Source: Vombatus ursinus (lineage: Eukaryota; Chordata; Mammalia; Diprotodontia; Vombatidae). From it: DNA of 64,000 nt. A program made the translations under genes and the position numbers. Shown here one piece after another: positions 11,687-24,229 of this stretch. The stretch spans positions 39,728,527 through 39,792,526 of the forward strand of contig NW_020954585.1 in the NCBI RefSeq assembly GCF_900497805.2, given 5' to 3'. Below the pieces are notes generated by a model. It made no database searches. It was not told the DNA's origin and was given only the letters and a program-made list of their open reading frames with translations. The stretch's first letter is position 1. Every line of letters starts with the position of its first letter.

Positions 11687-12167
11687 TAGATTATAAACTT
11701 CTTAAGAACAGGAATAGCCCATACCACACCACAGCCCTGACCAAATCACTTTACATTTATTTTGTATATATCCTCTACTTACTTATCTATCTACCTGTAT
11801 TCCCTCCAACATAAGCTCCTTGAGAACAGAGACTATTTCACTTTTTTTAACTCTCGCACCTAATACAGTGCCTAGTATGTATTAGGTACTTAATAAAAGA
11901 TTATTGATTAATTGATTGATTAGAGATTAGAGTTCAAAGTAGAAAGAGGGAAGAAACCCACTGAATATATATTTCTGGGGAGGATCAATTTAAGAAAAAA
12001 AAAATCTAGTTCTTGGTTATGCTTCTCAGCCTGAGAATGACTAAGGAACTCTGGGAGAGGACCTATCAATCAGTCAGAATCGGATTAAAGAGAGCTTTGG
12101 AACAGCACAATACTGAGAAGGACGCAGGACACATGGCCAAGCTAGTCTTTTCAAATTCTTTTTGTGG

Positions 12168-12316
12168 GGGCAGCTAGGTGGCATAGTGGATAGCGTACCA
12201 GCCCTGAAGTCAGGATGGACCTGAGTTCAAATTGGCCTCAGACCAAACACTTGACACTTACTAGCTGTGTGACCCTGGGCAAGTCGCTTAGCCCCAATTG
12301 CCAGGAGAGAAAAAAT
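12168..12316 (+). mobile_element. WSINE/SINE1-type SINE close to exon 2, with target-site duplication
   Basis: GGGCAGCTAGGTGGCATAGT to CCCCAATTGCCAGGAG with a short A tail. The 14-mer AATTCTTTTTGTGG flanks it at 12154-12167 and 12317-12330. The right duplication ends 94 bases before exon 2. Confidence 0.92.
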
Positions 12317-12396
12317 AATTCTTTTTGTGGTTAGGGAAAGAAGAAAAGAACAGAAGATGGGAGAGAAAGGAAGAGAAGAAGAAAAGAGCCTTATGA

Positions 12397-12513
<117 letters not shown>

Positions 12514-12581
12514 TGAGACTTTCATAGAACCTGGTCAAAAGCAACAGGGCACTTGGCTGGCTTCCTTTTAATTCATTATAT

Positions 12582-12660
12582 ACATACATGTGTATGTATA
12601 TATATATTTATGTATATGTATATGTATGTGTGTATATGTAACGTGTGTGTGTATATATAA
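12582..12660. repeat. TA/TG dinucleotide-rich tract
   Basis: Imperfect alternating TA, TG and CA units, starting 70 bases after the exon 2 donor. Confidence 0.85.
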
Positions 12661-12954
12661 TTGACTGACCAGCCAACAGTGCCTTATAAACTGCTTTTTG
12701 TTTAAGGTCCTGAATTATTCACATGCACAGCAGCCACATAAATACAGCAGCTTGCTGTGTTAGCAGTGTCGTCCCCATTAAACTCGAGGGCACTTGCTAC
12801 CTGTGAGGGCAAATTAGAGGTTAAAAATAAATATTGTAAGGTGATAGCTATAAACATTTCCCTGAGTCTCTTGAGAAAGAGGAAGCCAGTCTAACTGTTG
12901 CAAAAGGAATTTACTTTCATGGTCAAGGAGAAAAGCCAAAAGAATTTTAGAACC

Positions 12955-13425
12955 GCAAAAAAAATCTTAGAGGTCATCTAGGTCAAAATCATTTTACACA
13001 TAAAGAAACTGAGGCTTAGGTAGGCAAATTTATTGCCCAAAGTCAGCATGGTAAAGTAGAAACTGTGCTGCACTTAGAATCAGATGAGTTTAATTCTTGA
13101 CTCTATCACATGCTACATATGTGACCTTATCTAGTGTGGCAGAGGGGAAAGAACACTGGTTCTGGAGTCCGAGAACCTGGATTCAAATCTTACTGCTGAT
13201 GCTTGCTACCTGTTTGACCTTGGGAAAGTCATTTCTCATCTATAGGCCTCATATTCCTCCCTGGTAAAATGAGAAAGTTAGACTAATACCCTCTGAGATT
13301 CTTCCTAGCTCTAGACCTGTGATCCTAACTCACTTTACCTCTGAATGTCTGTTTTCTCATCTATTAAGATGGATCAAATGACCTCTAAGATTCTTCCCAT
13401 CTCTAATTTATGATTATGCTTAGTC
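12955..13425. mobile_element. Two old SINE fragments (antisense then sense)
   Basis: The antisense piece (12955-13060) has AAGAAACTGAGGCTTAGGTA. The sense piece (13135-13425) has CTGGAGTCCGAGAACCTGG, GACCTTGGGAAAGTCATTT, GGTAAAATGAGAAAG and a repeated 3' motif around CCTCTRAGATTCTTCCYA. Confidence 0.65.
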
Positions 13426-13699
13426 ACAGAACTGGGAATTAAAAACCATTTTCCTGATTCCAAGCCCATTACTATTTCCTCTGCCTTGTCTTCCTGTCTT
13501 CCAAAAATCAAAAGAATTTAAGTGAGCAGCTCCCTTTCAAAGAAATCCTAACAGAAGTGAAACAGTTAACATGTATCCAATCTTAAAGCTAACAAAATCA
13601 GATACATAACAACAAGTTTACAAAATGAATGATGCGAAGTAAAAAGGGAACTATAGATCAAATACGGAGAGGGAAATGAGAACTGTTACACGATTGTTT

Positions 13700-14040
13700 C
13701 AAAGTCATATGGGTTAGGACTGCAAATAGAACATGTAAAATGCAGCACAGCATGTGTGGGGAAAGGTGACATTACAGGTGCAGTTATTGGAAAGAGCAAT
13801 TACGGACCTGATTGAAGATGCAAGCAAAGTGAATCATTATTTAATGTCAGTAAACTGAGGCGAGAAACAGCACAGTCATAGATTCTGAGATCCGATCTTC
13901 ATTTGAAGAAACTTTCAAATATAAATGAAACAAAGCCCATTGTAACACCATTGAATAGTGATGCTGGGTGAGAAATTGACAAGTCTTTTTATAATGCTCA
14001 CACAAAGTGTGATCCCTGTAATTGAAATTGGCACCAAAAA
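13700..14040. other. Repeat-free stretch, candidate conserved non-coding element
   Basis: I recognise no repeat. Moderate GC, no low-complexity run and TAAT-type motifs make this resemble developmental-gene enhancers. This is impression, not alignment. Confidence 0.35.
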
Positions 14041-14989
14041 AAGAGGGGGGAAAGGAAATAAATGATAAAAGAAAAAAGAAAGAGAAAAGCTTTATCTCAG
14101 TAACCAGTCAACATCCCTAGCTCCCTTGGATATGATTACTGTTAATCCTTTTGTGAACCTCCAGAGATGTCCCTTAATATTCTCCTGCACCACAGCTTTA
14201 TAATTAAAGGTTGGAAATGTATAAGCTGCATGCATTGGTTCCTTCCCTGGCCACCATTTCCTACAGTAAAGGTAAAATGACGTTGTCTCTCTTCCCTCTC
14301 CTGGCATCAATTGTTACTTCTCATTGGGCAAATAGACATAATTTTTTCCTAACTTTCTGAGATACTGGAGTTAAGATGTTTCTCTTACAGGGAAAGACAC
14401 TTCACCTCTATTGTTTTTTATATAATCCATTCCTTTTCACATTAATATTTCTTGAAAGGTTGCATCACTTAGTTCAATGTCAGGTGAAACTGGTTCATGT
14501 TTAATTGTAAAACAAACAAACCCTAGATGAAAAGGAAAAGAAAAAAGAATCTCGAAGTATGAAGAAATGTTTTCCATTTAGAATCAAAACCATTTTGCCA
14601 ACATTTTCTTCTCTATGCTATAATCAACCTAATTAGAATATAGGTAAATTTAGATTCCAAAGGATTAAATGGCTTGCCAAATTTAAAACAACAGGTCAGT
14701 AGCCACATTGGGAATAGCATTTAAGTGTTCTGGCTTCCTGTCATCTTCTCCCTTCTGCCTCTCCTCTTTGAATAGAAATCAACCTTCAGCAAAGAATGTA
14801 GCTATTGTTCTATGGGGTACTGAGCATTGAGTTAAAATGACATCCTGAACCACAGAAAGTTAAAAAAAATTTAATGATTAAAAGAAATTAAAACATGCTA
14901 TAATTTTCTTCAAATAAGAACCTCAAAGAATTTTTTTAATAATAGCAAGGCAGCACTCCACATCAACCCTCAAATGTTTTGTGACATTA

Positions 14990-15400
14990 TTTTCAAGTCA
15001 GTACCAACAACTCATTTTTAAATAACATTGACTCAGCTCATGCATTCATTCAAATCCCTGTTCATTCAATAAAATTTGAAACAGAAACTACTTTTCATGC
15101 CAAAAAGCACATTTGCAATAATGAGCAACAGATAAGCAAGAAATGCTTCATAATTAGTGTCAAATTGGCCTTAAATTAAGCCTGTAGCTATAGCTTCAGG
15201 AAAATGTTTCTCAGTCAGTATCAGACCTGTGCTCCACAGTTTTTCATCAGCTCTTTGACTAAGTCGTTCTTAAGCACCAAAAGGTACAAACCACACAATG
15301 CTTATTGAAATGTAAGTCTCATGTCACTGTTAATCAAGGTATATTTGCTGAAATGATGCTGTATGACTTGTTTTCATGGATTCCAGGAAGCCATGTTCTT
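14990..15400. other. Repeat-free stretch, candidate conserved non-coding element
   Basis: It is unique sequence with CATAATTAGTG and several TTTGCAATAATG-like motifs and no transposon signature. Function is unknown. Confidence 0.3.
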
Positions 15401-15834
15401 TCTTTCTGGTACTTGTCGTAACTTCAATGCAATTATTCATCCTCGAGTGTCAGCCCAGTTTCAATCTCATTGTGAATCCAGTCTCTGCTGCCATCCAGAT
15501 CTCTCATTCTGCTATGATTACACCTCTGGATCCCATTGTTGTCACCCTTTAAATCTCATAGTCCCATTCCATTGGATAGATCATACTCATGCCTATGCTG
15601 TGATGATGCTAGTTCTTTTCAATGCATGGCATTAGCTATTGCTGAGGATGGGGGAAGAGGTAGTAGAACCCAAGGCTGGTTCTGATACTGGAATGAGATG
15701 GTTGGCCTGTCCTCAAATTAATTTCTGAGGTTCAGCAAGTAATTAACTAGGAGTCTAGGTTCCATTAGATAGCTGGGAAAACACAGGGACTGATGACTCT
15801 GGTCAAGTGTTTAACTCAAGGACACTTAGGAAAT

Positions 15835-15950
15835 CAAATCAATAAACATTTATTAAGTACTTATAAAGTACCAAGCACTAAACTAAGTGCCAAGGATATA
15901 AATAAAAATCAAAAACCGTCCCTGCCCTTAAGCAGCTTACATTCTAGTGG
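15835..15950 (-). mobile_element. L2 3' end, antisense
   Basis: AATAAACATTTATTAAGTAC, CCAAGCACTAAACTAAGTGC and CGTCCCTGCCCTTAAGCAGC. Confidence 0.75.
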
Positions 15951-16119
15951 AGAAGATGATACACACCACCATTGAGTTCTTTCCAAGCTGTGACCCCATG
16001 TTTTTTTCCCTTCAGAACCTGTGTGTGTATGTGCATGCTGTCTGTGTATGTGTGTCTGTTTCTGTTTCTCTGTGTGTATGTATATGTATTGGCAGCTGCA
16101 AAATCCACTTCATTCAACT

Positions 16120-16322
16120 TTTCCTAGAGCAGGATGGTACTGTGAGAAGAACAATGACTCTGTCAGTGGACCCAGGTTCCAATTCAATAAGTGCCAGAGG
16201 GAGGACACATTCTCTTTATGATCTTGGGCAAGTCATTTAGCCTCCATGGGCTCCAGCTTTCCCATCTGTAAAAGGGGAAAAGATAGAGTGGAAGTCTCTT
16301 CCAGCTCAGATCTATAATCCTA
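16120..16322 (+). mobile_element. MIR-type SINE fragment
   Basis: GATCTTGGGCAAGTCATTTA, CATCTGTAAAAGGGGAAAA and TCCAGCTCAGATCTATAATC. A TG-rich simple stretch (16020-16085) precedes it. Confidence 0.65.
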
Positions 16323-16606
16323 TGCTTAGACATAAGCTTGTTCCCATTTTCTCACATAGGACTGAAGGACAAACAGAAACCTTAGGTTCTGTGCTTATTC
16401 CTACTTTATCAGTTTACATAGCACATTCTGGGGACACTCTACCTTTCTGTGACTGTCATGTCCATGAAATGCTGCTTTATTCTTCCTGGAGAAAGTCTGC
16501 ATTTGGGAGAACCTGAGCAGGATCCAAAGGGAGGTATACAAAGAGTTTTTACACATAAACAAATTTGTGTTGACAGTGAATCCCCTCCAAAGAAACCTCA
16601 CCATAG

Positions 16607-16909
<303 letters not shown>

Positions 16910-17689
16910 TAAGCTTTTTCAAATGGCTGCTGCTTTGCTGGAGCCAATTTAAACCCCTTGTTACAGTTTCCAGAGGGTGGGAATATGAAAGAGGAGAGAG
17001 GGGGGGAAAAGACCAATCTGATAGCATATTAACTGGAAACATAGAAGGTTTTTGGGGGGAGTGGAGGGAGAGGGAACGACACACATATCCAAGGGTGTTT
17101 GGTGAGAAAGTAACGAGCTGAACAGGTGCGTAGAGGAAGCAAAATGTTTTTTTTTTAAAGCTTTGCAAACACAGGGAGCTAAAGAGATCGGCTAAGTGAC
17201 ATGCCTAACCTGGGGCACACCTGCTAGTTAGGTGTGAGTTCAGCTAATAAGCCTGATAGATTTTTGCTTGTAAGAAACAGGGTTCATGAGCTGCTGTATA
17301 TGATCAGGTCTATCTTGCAGATGATTTGCTCTTATCCTAAAATCCATCTTCCAGTTCACAACCAACCCTTAGCAAAGCCCAGCTGTCAAGGACCAGTGTG
17401 TATTTGGAGAGTTGTTTAGGACAATTTGCCCCAGAATCTAACACAATAGGGACCCTTTCACAATAGCTACCACTGTAAGTTCCTCAACTATGAACTTCAT
17501 GGATAAAGCCACATTCCCCCCCCCCCAACTAATTCCTGAATAAAGGTAAGAAGGAAGTAATGCTTTGAGCAAGGGAAAGGAGAAGGGGAAGGAGGGGGAG
17601 CCATTTGGCCTTTTCCAGCATATTGCAGGGAATCTTGGGATCCCAACAAATACTGAAATGGCATTTCTCCCTGATGCTATCTCCCACGT

Positions 17690-17810
17690 GACTTGAGCAA
17701 GTCATTTAACCTCTCTGGGCCTCAGTTTCCTCACATGTAAATGAAGAATTGAACTAGATAAATTCTCAGATCCCCTTGAGGTCTTACTTTATGACCCTGT
17801 GACCCCTATG
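17690..17810 (+). mobile_element. SINE fragment (MIR-like)
   Basis: GAGCAAGTCATTTAACCTCT, GCCTCAGTTTCCTCACATGT and AATTCTCAGATCCCCTTGAG. Confidence 0.65.
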
Positions 17811-18564
17811 ATCAGATTGATCTCTTCAGCTATCTGAGATTCTGGTCACACTCTCTCTGTTACAGTTCTTAGCAATAAACTTTTGTAAAAAAAAAAAAAG
17901 AGGTGATTCTATATTCATATTTCAAAGTGATGATAATTATCATTCATTTACTTTTAGCACACTTTGAGGGCAACTGGAGTTAGTGTGTGGCATGGTTTTA
18001 AGTACCTGGATAAATTCAACTTGACACAAAGCTTGACAGCTAACACATAAAATACTTGGTCCTTAGCCTGCCTTCCCTAAACAGGAAAGTCCTTCCAGGT
18101 ATGTCATTTGAATCTGCAGCTCCCTTTGTCCCAGAGACATCCACCCCACACCTTCCCCAAGGAACCTGCCTTTCTTCAGCTAAGGGCATCAAGGAAATGC
18201 TTTTTGATTTACGAACACGTAAAGGAGCAACGAATGTAGGCATCTTCTAACCAATCATGTTTCTGTCCCTCCCTTGCTATCTGCATAGAGGGCTGCTCCC
18301 AGAGATTGTATATCTAGAAACTAAATCATCTCACCAGAGACTTCCATGTGACATGATCTGACCTATGCTTTTAAGAAGATCCAGAAAAGGAGGAAAAAGA
18401 GAATTTTGTGAATGGCTAAAAATAGTATTCATTGGAATTGGTTTAGCAGGATTACACATGAATTTGAATTGTGGGTTATGTAACTCATTTCTACAATGTG
18501 AGGGCAGCACATTAATTGACACCAGCTTCAAAGTCTCATTTATAAATGAGGAGTGAGCCCTGAA

Positions 18565-18970
18565 TAATAGTAATGATGGTGATGATGATGATGATACTTC
18601 TATAGTGCTTTAAGTTTTACAAAACACTTTACAAGTGTTCTTCACAATAACTCTGGAAGGTGGGGGCTATTATCCTTACTTTACAGATGAAGAAAATAAG
18701 GCAGAAAAAGGAAGGAAGGGAGAGAGGAAGGAAAGAAACATTTATTAAATGCCTACTATGTGCCAGACCCCATGTTAAGCACTTTACAAATATTATCTCA
18801 CAACAGCTCTACAAAGTAGGTGGTATTATTGTCCCCATTTTATAATTGAGGAACCTGAGGTAGACAGAGATTAACTGACTTGCCCAGGGTCACATAGCTA
18901 GTAAGTGTCTGAGGCCATTTTAGAACTCAGGTTTTCTTGACTCTGGGTCTGATATTTGATTCTATTATGG
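18565..18970 (-). mobile_element. Two abutting antisense MIR copies
   Basis: The first runs to about 18700 (CTTACTTTACAGATGAAGAA). A second begins AACATTTATTAAATGCCTAC and is nearly complete to GACTCTGGGTCTGATATT. A GGAAGGGAGAG purine patch separates them. Confidence 0.75.
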
Positions 18971-19554
18971 AAAGAAAGAAAACATATTCTCTTCTCACTA
19001 TCAGGATTTGTGATGTTGAATGACATCATGGGGAAGAAAGAGTTACTATCCAAGAGGACTCAGGCCAGGAGTCAGTAGGGATTTAATTCAGCCCACAGAG
19101 GAGAGGAGGCTCCTCACCTACCCTGGCATGAGAAGGTTCTGGGGGCTATTTAATAGTGGAATAACATTCTCACAGGAGGAAGGAATAAACCCCATTAAAT
19201 AAGTCTCTGAGAAATAAAAACAATATGATGTCTAAAGACACTGGAGACCTAAGGAGGATGATAAGCAGTCAAACCATGGGTCAAATAACCATCCTGAAGA
19301 TGCCAGAAATGACTTCCCAAATTCCTCCTGCAGATGAGTACATGCCAAATGAGTGGTGAGAAGAAGGCAAGGGGAGAAAAAATGGAATTCTTTCTTGAAG
19401 TGAAAAGTCTCTTCTTTGTATCATATGGAGGAGGTTTGATTTTTTCTGAAGCTTTTATGTGGTCCAAAATGTTATGTCTTGGACTGGTTAAAGTAAGCAT
19501 TCCCAAAGTGCTTTAAAGGTATTAATAGTGACCAGACTAAGACTGCTCAATCTA

Positions 19555-20130
19555 ATTTGATTCAACAAGCATTTATTATTTGCCAGGCACTGTGCTCAGC
19601 TCTGGAAATACAAAAACAGAAATGAACTTAGACCCCACTGGAGAGAAATATGTATTAAGGAAGGTCGATGCAAAATCAATGCAATACAAATTGCAAAGTG
19701 ATTGGGAGAGGAGGCAAGGCAGGGGTAAGACAATTGGGCAGGAGTGAAAGAGGGGATCAAGAAAGACCTTGTCTAGGAGGTGACATGAGTCAAGCCTTGA
19801 CTGAAGCAAGAATTCCAAGAGGCAGATGTGAGGAAGGAGAGCTTTCTAGGTAAAGAGGGTTACCTTGTACACAGGCACAGAAATAAGAGATGGTGTGTAC
19901 AAGAAAGAGCAAATAAGCCATTTTGACTAGAACATAGATTGAGTGTTAGAGAACTATGCAAAACCAGCATAGGTATAGAACGATTGACTGTAATCAGATT
20001 GCAAATGGATTTAAACGCCAAACGGAAGAGTTTGTGATTCATCTGAGGGGCACTGGGAAACCAGTGCTGTTGGGGAGTAACATGATCAGACCTATATTGG
20101 GGGGAATTAATTTGCCAGATTTGTGAGAAG
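19555..20130 (-). mobile_element. L2 3' region, antisense
   Basis: TTCAACAAGCATTTATTATT and GCCAGGCACTGTGCTCAGC start it. TCAAGAAAGACCTTGTCTAG, GGCAGATGTGAGGAAGGAGA and TAACATGATCAGACCTATAT continue in L2 order. Confidence 0.8.
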
Positions 20131-20234
20131 TTTGCTTCATTCTGACAATTGTTCAAGGTATTTGGCTGCCCCACTTGTCCACAGGAAGTTTCCCTTGACC
20201 ATGGCTGCGCATTCAAACATTTTAAACTGCTAGA

Positions 20235-20370
20235 CAGGGGTGGGAAACCTGCAGCCTTGAGGCCACATGTGGCCTTCTATATCAAGTGTGGCCTGATTCA
20301 GTCAAAAGGCTTCACTTAAAGGATCTAGAAGGCCACATGTGGCCTCAAGGCTTCAGGTTTCCCACCCCTG
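20235..20370. mobile_element. Fold-back hAT-like element, copy 2
   Basis: The termini CAGGGGTGGGAAACCTG and CAGGTTTCCCACCCCTG are perfect inverted repeats, and AGGCCACATGTGGCCT appears in both arms. It shares arms with 9812-10017 but lacks the central TTTGTTCTGT part. Confidence 0.85.
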
Positions 20371-20446
20371 TAGGGCATCCTCAGCAACTGCTGTTGAGAC
20401 TTCCATAATTCCCCCAGAGTAGTTATCACCATTCCTAAAGTTATTT

Positions 20447-20702
20447 TTGGCAGCTAGGCAGTACAATAGAGTGCTGAGCCTGGAATCAGGAAGATGAGTC
20501 TTCCTGAATTCAAATCTGGCCTCAGACACTTAATAATTGTGTGACCCTGGGCAAGTCACTTAACCCTGTTTGCCTCAGTTTCATCATCTGTAAAATGAGC
20601 TGGAGAAGGAAATGGCAAGCCACTCCAGTATCTCTGCCAAGAAAACCTCAAATGGGGTCAAGAAGAATCAGATACAATTGAAAATGACTGAACAACAACA
20701 AG
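20447..20702 (+). mobile_element. MAR1-type SINE with target-site duplication and (AAC)n tail
   Basis: It ends AAAATGACTGAACAACAACA. AAGTTATTT lies on both sides (20438-20446, 20703-20711). Confidence 0.88.
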
Positions 20703-20724
20703 AAGTTATTTATAAGCTAACAGA

Positions 20725-20990
20725 ATCATAGACCTAGAGATAGAAGGAAAATTCAGAGACTATCCAGTCCAACTTCCTAGGAATAGGCAGGTTAAGTGAC
20801 TTTTATAAAGTTCACATAGTGCATGGGGAAGAGTGCTGGATTTGGAGTCATACACACTGGGTTCAAAACCTGGTTCTACCATGTTGAACAAACCATGTTA
20901 TATCTTTGGGAGTGGTATCCTCATCTATAAAATAAGAGGTTTGGACTAGATGTCTTCTGAGTTGCCTTCCTTCTCTAAATCTATGATCTT
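20725..20990. mobile_element. Antisense SINE piece followed by sense MIR
   Basis: AGGCAGGTTAAGTGAC (antisense) ends near 20820. TGCTGGATTTGGAGTCATAC to AAATCTATGATCTTATA (sense) follows. Confidence 0.6.
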
Positions 20991-21223
20991 ATAAACAGCA
21001 ACTACCACCAATTGGCAACTCCTGGTCATCCAGCAAACTGATGGAAATCTAGCATGGCCAAAGCTGAAAATTAAGATTGGGTGTGTAGTAAACAAATTAT
21101 CAAACCTTCCAACACTACTCTTTTACTTAATTTCCTTTTAGCCGAGCTCTTTTCATGCCTGTAAAATTCAATGTCTTTGTTGAAGGACTCTAAACATCCT
21201 TGTAGACTGTTCCTTTTTTTAAG

Positions 21224-21250
21224 CGTCATCATCATCATCATCATTATCAT
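21224..21250. repeat. (ATC)n microsatellite
   Basis: Seven to eight TCA units with one variant. Confidence 0.9.
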
Positions 21251-22002
21251 TCCCTAATAATGTTCTACAGCCTGAAATGGAAACTAAATAAAATATCATC
21301 CCATCTTTGTCCAAAATTTAGATGTATTTGCACAAAAGTATTATGTTCAAAACATCTTGCGGTGACAAAAAAACAAAAACCCTGGGTTGTATAGGTCATT
21401 ATTCTGATTTAGAGGGCCAACTAATATGCTTTTCCCGCATATCTCTATTTCCTATAGTTGTTACTTTATAAAATCCTTTAGGAAGTCACATACCCCTGTA
21501 GAAGATCAAGGTTATAGTTAATATTTCATCAAGGATTTTCAGAACCTTCTGGTCCATTCCACCAGCCCAGAAACACCATCCTTGCTCAGTGACAAAGTCC
21601 ATATAATTAGATACTTAATTGCATACCTTGAGCTGGTTGATATGTTTGCACATGGTAGTCATTATGATTCATTTCAAAACAATCTATTTACAATGTTCAG
21701 CTCTCCATTTCTCATAAAGTGAATTACTGACAGATAAATTTGACTTTTGAATCATTCTGAAAGTGCTTCCTTTTTATTAAAGTTTCCCAAAGTTTTCTTT
21801 TTAAGTCTGCTACAGGAAACATTAATCCATTCTGACAACATTCATCAAGTGAAAAAGAAAAATTGCTATAAACAGCAATAAGTGGAAAGTGACAAGAGGC
21901 AATCTCTAACAATCTAACTAAATTTAGTCAAACTAAACTTATTTAACCATATAATTCACTATTAATAAGCATCCATTCAGATTACAAATATCAGTAATAT
22001 AT

Positions 22003-22262
22003 GTTGTTGTTATTCAGTCATTTTCAGGAATGTCCAACTTTTCACGACCCCGTTTAGGATTTTCTTAGCAAAGATACTGAAGTGGTCTGCCATTTCCTTC
22101 TCCAGATCATTTTACAGATAAGGAACCAAGGCAAATAGGGTTAAGTGACTTGTCCAGGGTCACACAGCTAGTAAGTGTCTGAGACCAGATTTGAACTCAG
22201 GAAGATGAGTCTTCCTGATTCCAGGCTTGGCACTCTATCCACTGTGCCACTTGACTGCCCCA
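22003..22262 (-). mobile_element. MAR1-type SINE, antisense
   Basis: GTTGTTGTTATTCAGTCATT, GACCCCGTTTAGGATTTTCT and CACTGTGCCACTTGACTGCC. Imperfect flanks ATCAGTAATAT and ATCAGTCATAT are a likely duplication. Confidence 0.85.
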
Positions 22263-22334
22263 TCAGTCATATTATCCTTGGGCAACTCCAGAAACTCTAG
22301 TTCAACTTCAGATTCTACAGCCAAATCCAAGAAT

Positions 22335-22860
22335 TTATTTAGGATCATAAGTTTAGAATTGTAAGGGACATGGAAAGTCATCTAGCTCAACCTTCATTGT
22401 ACAGATGAGAAAACTAAGACCTGAAAAGGTGAAGTTGTTTGCACAAGGCCACATGTGTAATAAAAGATAGAATGTATTTAAGCCTAGTTCCTGTGGTGAC
22501 ACAGCCAGGATTCTTATCTACACACCACTGTTTCCAATATGTGGGTAGAAATGGTTGTAAGGAGAGATCACCATAAAAGGGCAAAGTAAAGACTACCATA
22601 AAAATGTCCAATTTTCATATTAACAATATTACCTTATATAAAGGGTTTTGTAGCTTCTAAAGCATTTACTAATCATTATCCCATTTGGTCCTCACAATAG
22701 CTGTTTGAGGCAAACAATCAAATATTATTATCTCCATTATATAGCTGTAGAGACTGAGACTCAGAGAGCTTAAGAAAAGTTTAAAGGTCACAGAGTTAGC
22801 AAATGACAGAGCTGGAGCTTAAACCTAGGTCTACTAATGTCAAATTTAGTGTTTTTTCAA
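22335..22860 (-). mobile_element. Antisense SINE then antisense MIR
   Basis: 22335-22545 has CAGATGAGAAAACTAAGACC. 22635-22860 has AAAGCATTTACTAATCATTA, ATCCCATTTGGTCCTCACAA and GACTGAGACTCAGAGAGCTT. Confidence 0.7.
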
Positions 22861-23404
22861 AAAAAAAGCTGACTACTTCTTAAGCATTCACCTAGTATAT
22901 AGTGCTATGCTAAGTGTTTGGAAGGCTTACAGTGTATGGGTGAAAGTATTCCCTCTGTGCATATAGAGATGTGATTAACGGAATGATAGTGTAAATTCAA
23001 GTTTAAGATGTTTTCCATTTCAAATGTGTACTGTTCTGATTAAGGTGAAGGCAGTAAGAAGATGTAAATATTCTAAAGATCAACAGAATTTTTTTGAGCA
23101 GGCATCTACTATGTGCCAGGCACTGTGCTTCACTTAAATCCAATTCACAGACAAGTCAAGACAGCACCCTGTAATGTCAACCCTCTTCGAAGGACAGACA
23201 AAAACAACAGTTTAGTGATGAAGATAAAAAGACAAAAAGCAAATGGTCCCTACTCTCTATTCCATCAAAAACAGAGAGTATCCCCTAGGGATTAAGCTTT
23301 GTTACTGAGATTTATCCATGTAATTGATTTATTTACAAATAACACTGAGGAAGGGACTGTCTATAGAAAAAGTAGATAAATCCATTTTTGCAACAACAAC
23401 AAAA

Positions 23405-23620
23405 CAAATTTAATGGAGTAGTGGAAAGAGCATCAGACTTCAGGTCAGAAAGATCTAGATTCAAATCCCATCTCAGATACTTACTGGTTGTGTGAACAAG
23501 AGGGCAAGTAACTGAACCACCTCTCTCAGCCTTAGTTTCTTCATCTGTAACATGAGTGTTAATAATACTTAATAGTGTTTAACTTGCAAGGTTATTATAA
23601 AAATAAAATGAGAGGGGGAA
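23405..23620 (+). mobile_element. MIR
   Basis: AGAGCATCAGACTTCAGGTC, TTACTGGTTGTGTGAACAAG and TTTCTTCATCTGTAACATGA. Confidence 0.7.
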
Positions 23621-23785
23621 GGGAGTGAGAGAGTAGAGAGGGGGGACCAAGTATAGAGATGGAGGAGGGGAGAGAAGGGAAGGGAGAGAGGGAGAGAGGG
23701 AGGGAGAGAGGGAGGTAAAGGGAAGAAAGCAGGGAAAGAAGAGAGGGAAGGAGAGGGACAGAGACAGAGAAATAGACACATAAAA
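23608..23785. repeat. Purine-rich (GGGA/GAGA) low-complexity tract
   Basis: This G/A strand of about 170 bases has almost no pyrimidine. ORFs on its complement are Ser/Leu/Pro-rich artefacts. Confidence 0.9.
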
Positions 23786-23814
23786 ATCCTAGCATTTGTA
23801 CTCTATTTGAAGCA

Positions 23815-24045
23815 GATGAAGATGGAGACAGACTTGACTTGTGATTTCATTGATTGAGGGAACTCTCAGATGAGGAAACACCCTTTCCTTCTCTGTAATT
23901 AATGACCTTAGAGTTTCCTAGGACACTGAGAAATCAAGCGACTTTCCAAGGATCACATAGCCATCATGTGTAAGAGGCAAGACATGAACCCAAATCTTCC
24001 CTGGCTTCAAGGCCAATTCTCTACCCCCTAGGCCATGTTGCTTTT
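23815..24045 (-). mobile_element. Marsupial CORE-SINE, antisense
   Basis: Same module order as 5395-5632: TTGTGATTTCATTGATTGAG, GACACTGAGAAATCAAGCGA and GAACCCAAATCTTCCCTGG. Confidence 0.6.
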
Positions 24046-24229
24046 CAGGATACAGACTTCTAATCCCAAATAGGCAGGAGATGAATTCAAATCAAACTTT
24101 TGGCAGTATTTCTATTTCAATTGGTATACATTCCTGGATTCACTAAAAAGCCTCTTAGAAAAGATAATGTCTTTCTAGAAATATTTGTGGATGCAAGCAG
24201 TCTTTTGAGAACTTTTTTTTAACAAATAT

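Larger units (their letters stand above)
10525..11925 (+). mobile_element. L2 3' region hosting three younger SINEs
   Basis: L2 sense pieces are GGATTATTGCAGTAGCTTCT, ACAGTCTGGCTGTGGCCTAT, CATAAGCTCCTTGAGAACAG and the terminus GCCTAGTATGTATTAGGTAC with a short (TTGA)n tail. SINEs are inserted at 10633-10780, 11064-11320 and 11517-11686. Confidence 0.8.

Noticed and set aside
15363-15635. 90-codon Cys/His-rich ORF in intron 2
   Set aside because: Looked zinc-finger-like at first, but the Cys/His spacing fits no known finger, there are no convincing splice sites, and the region is otherwise non-coding. Left as part of a candidate conserved block.
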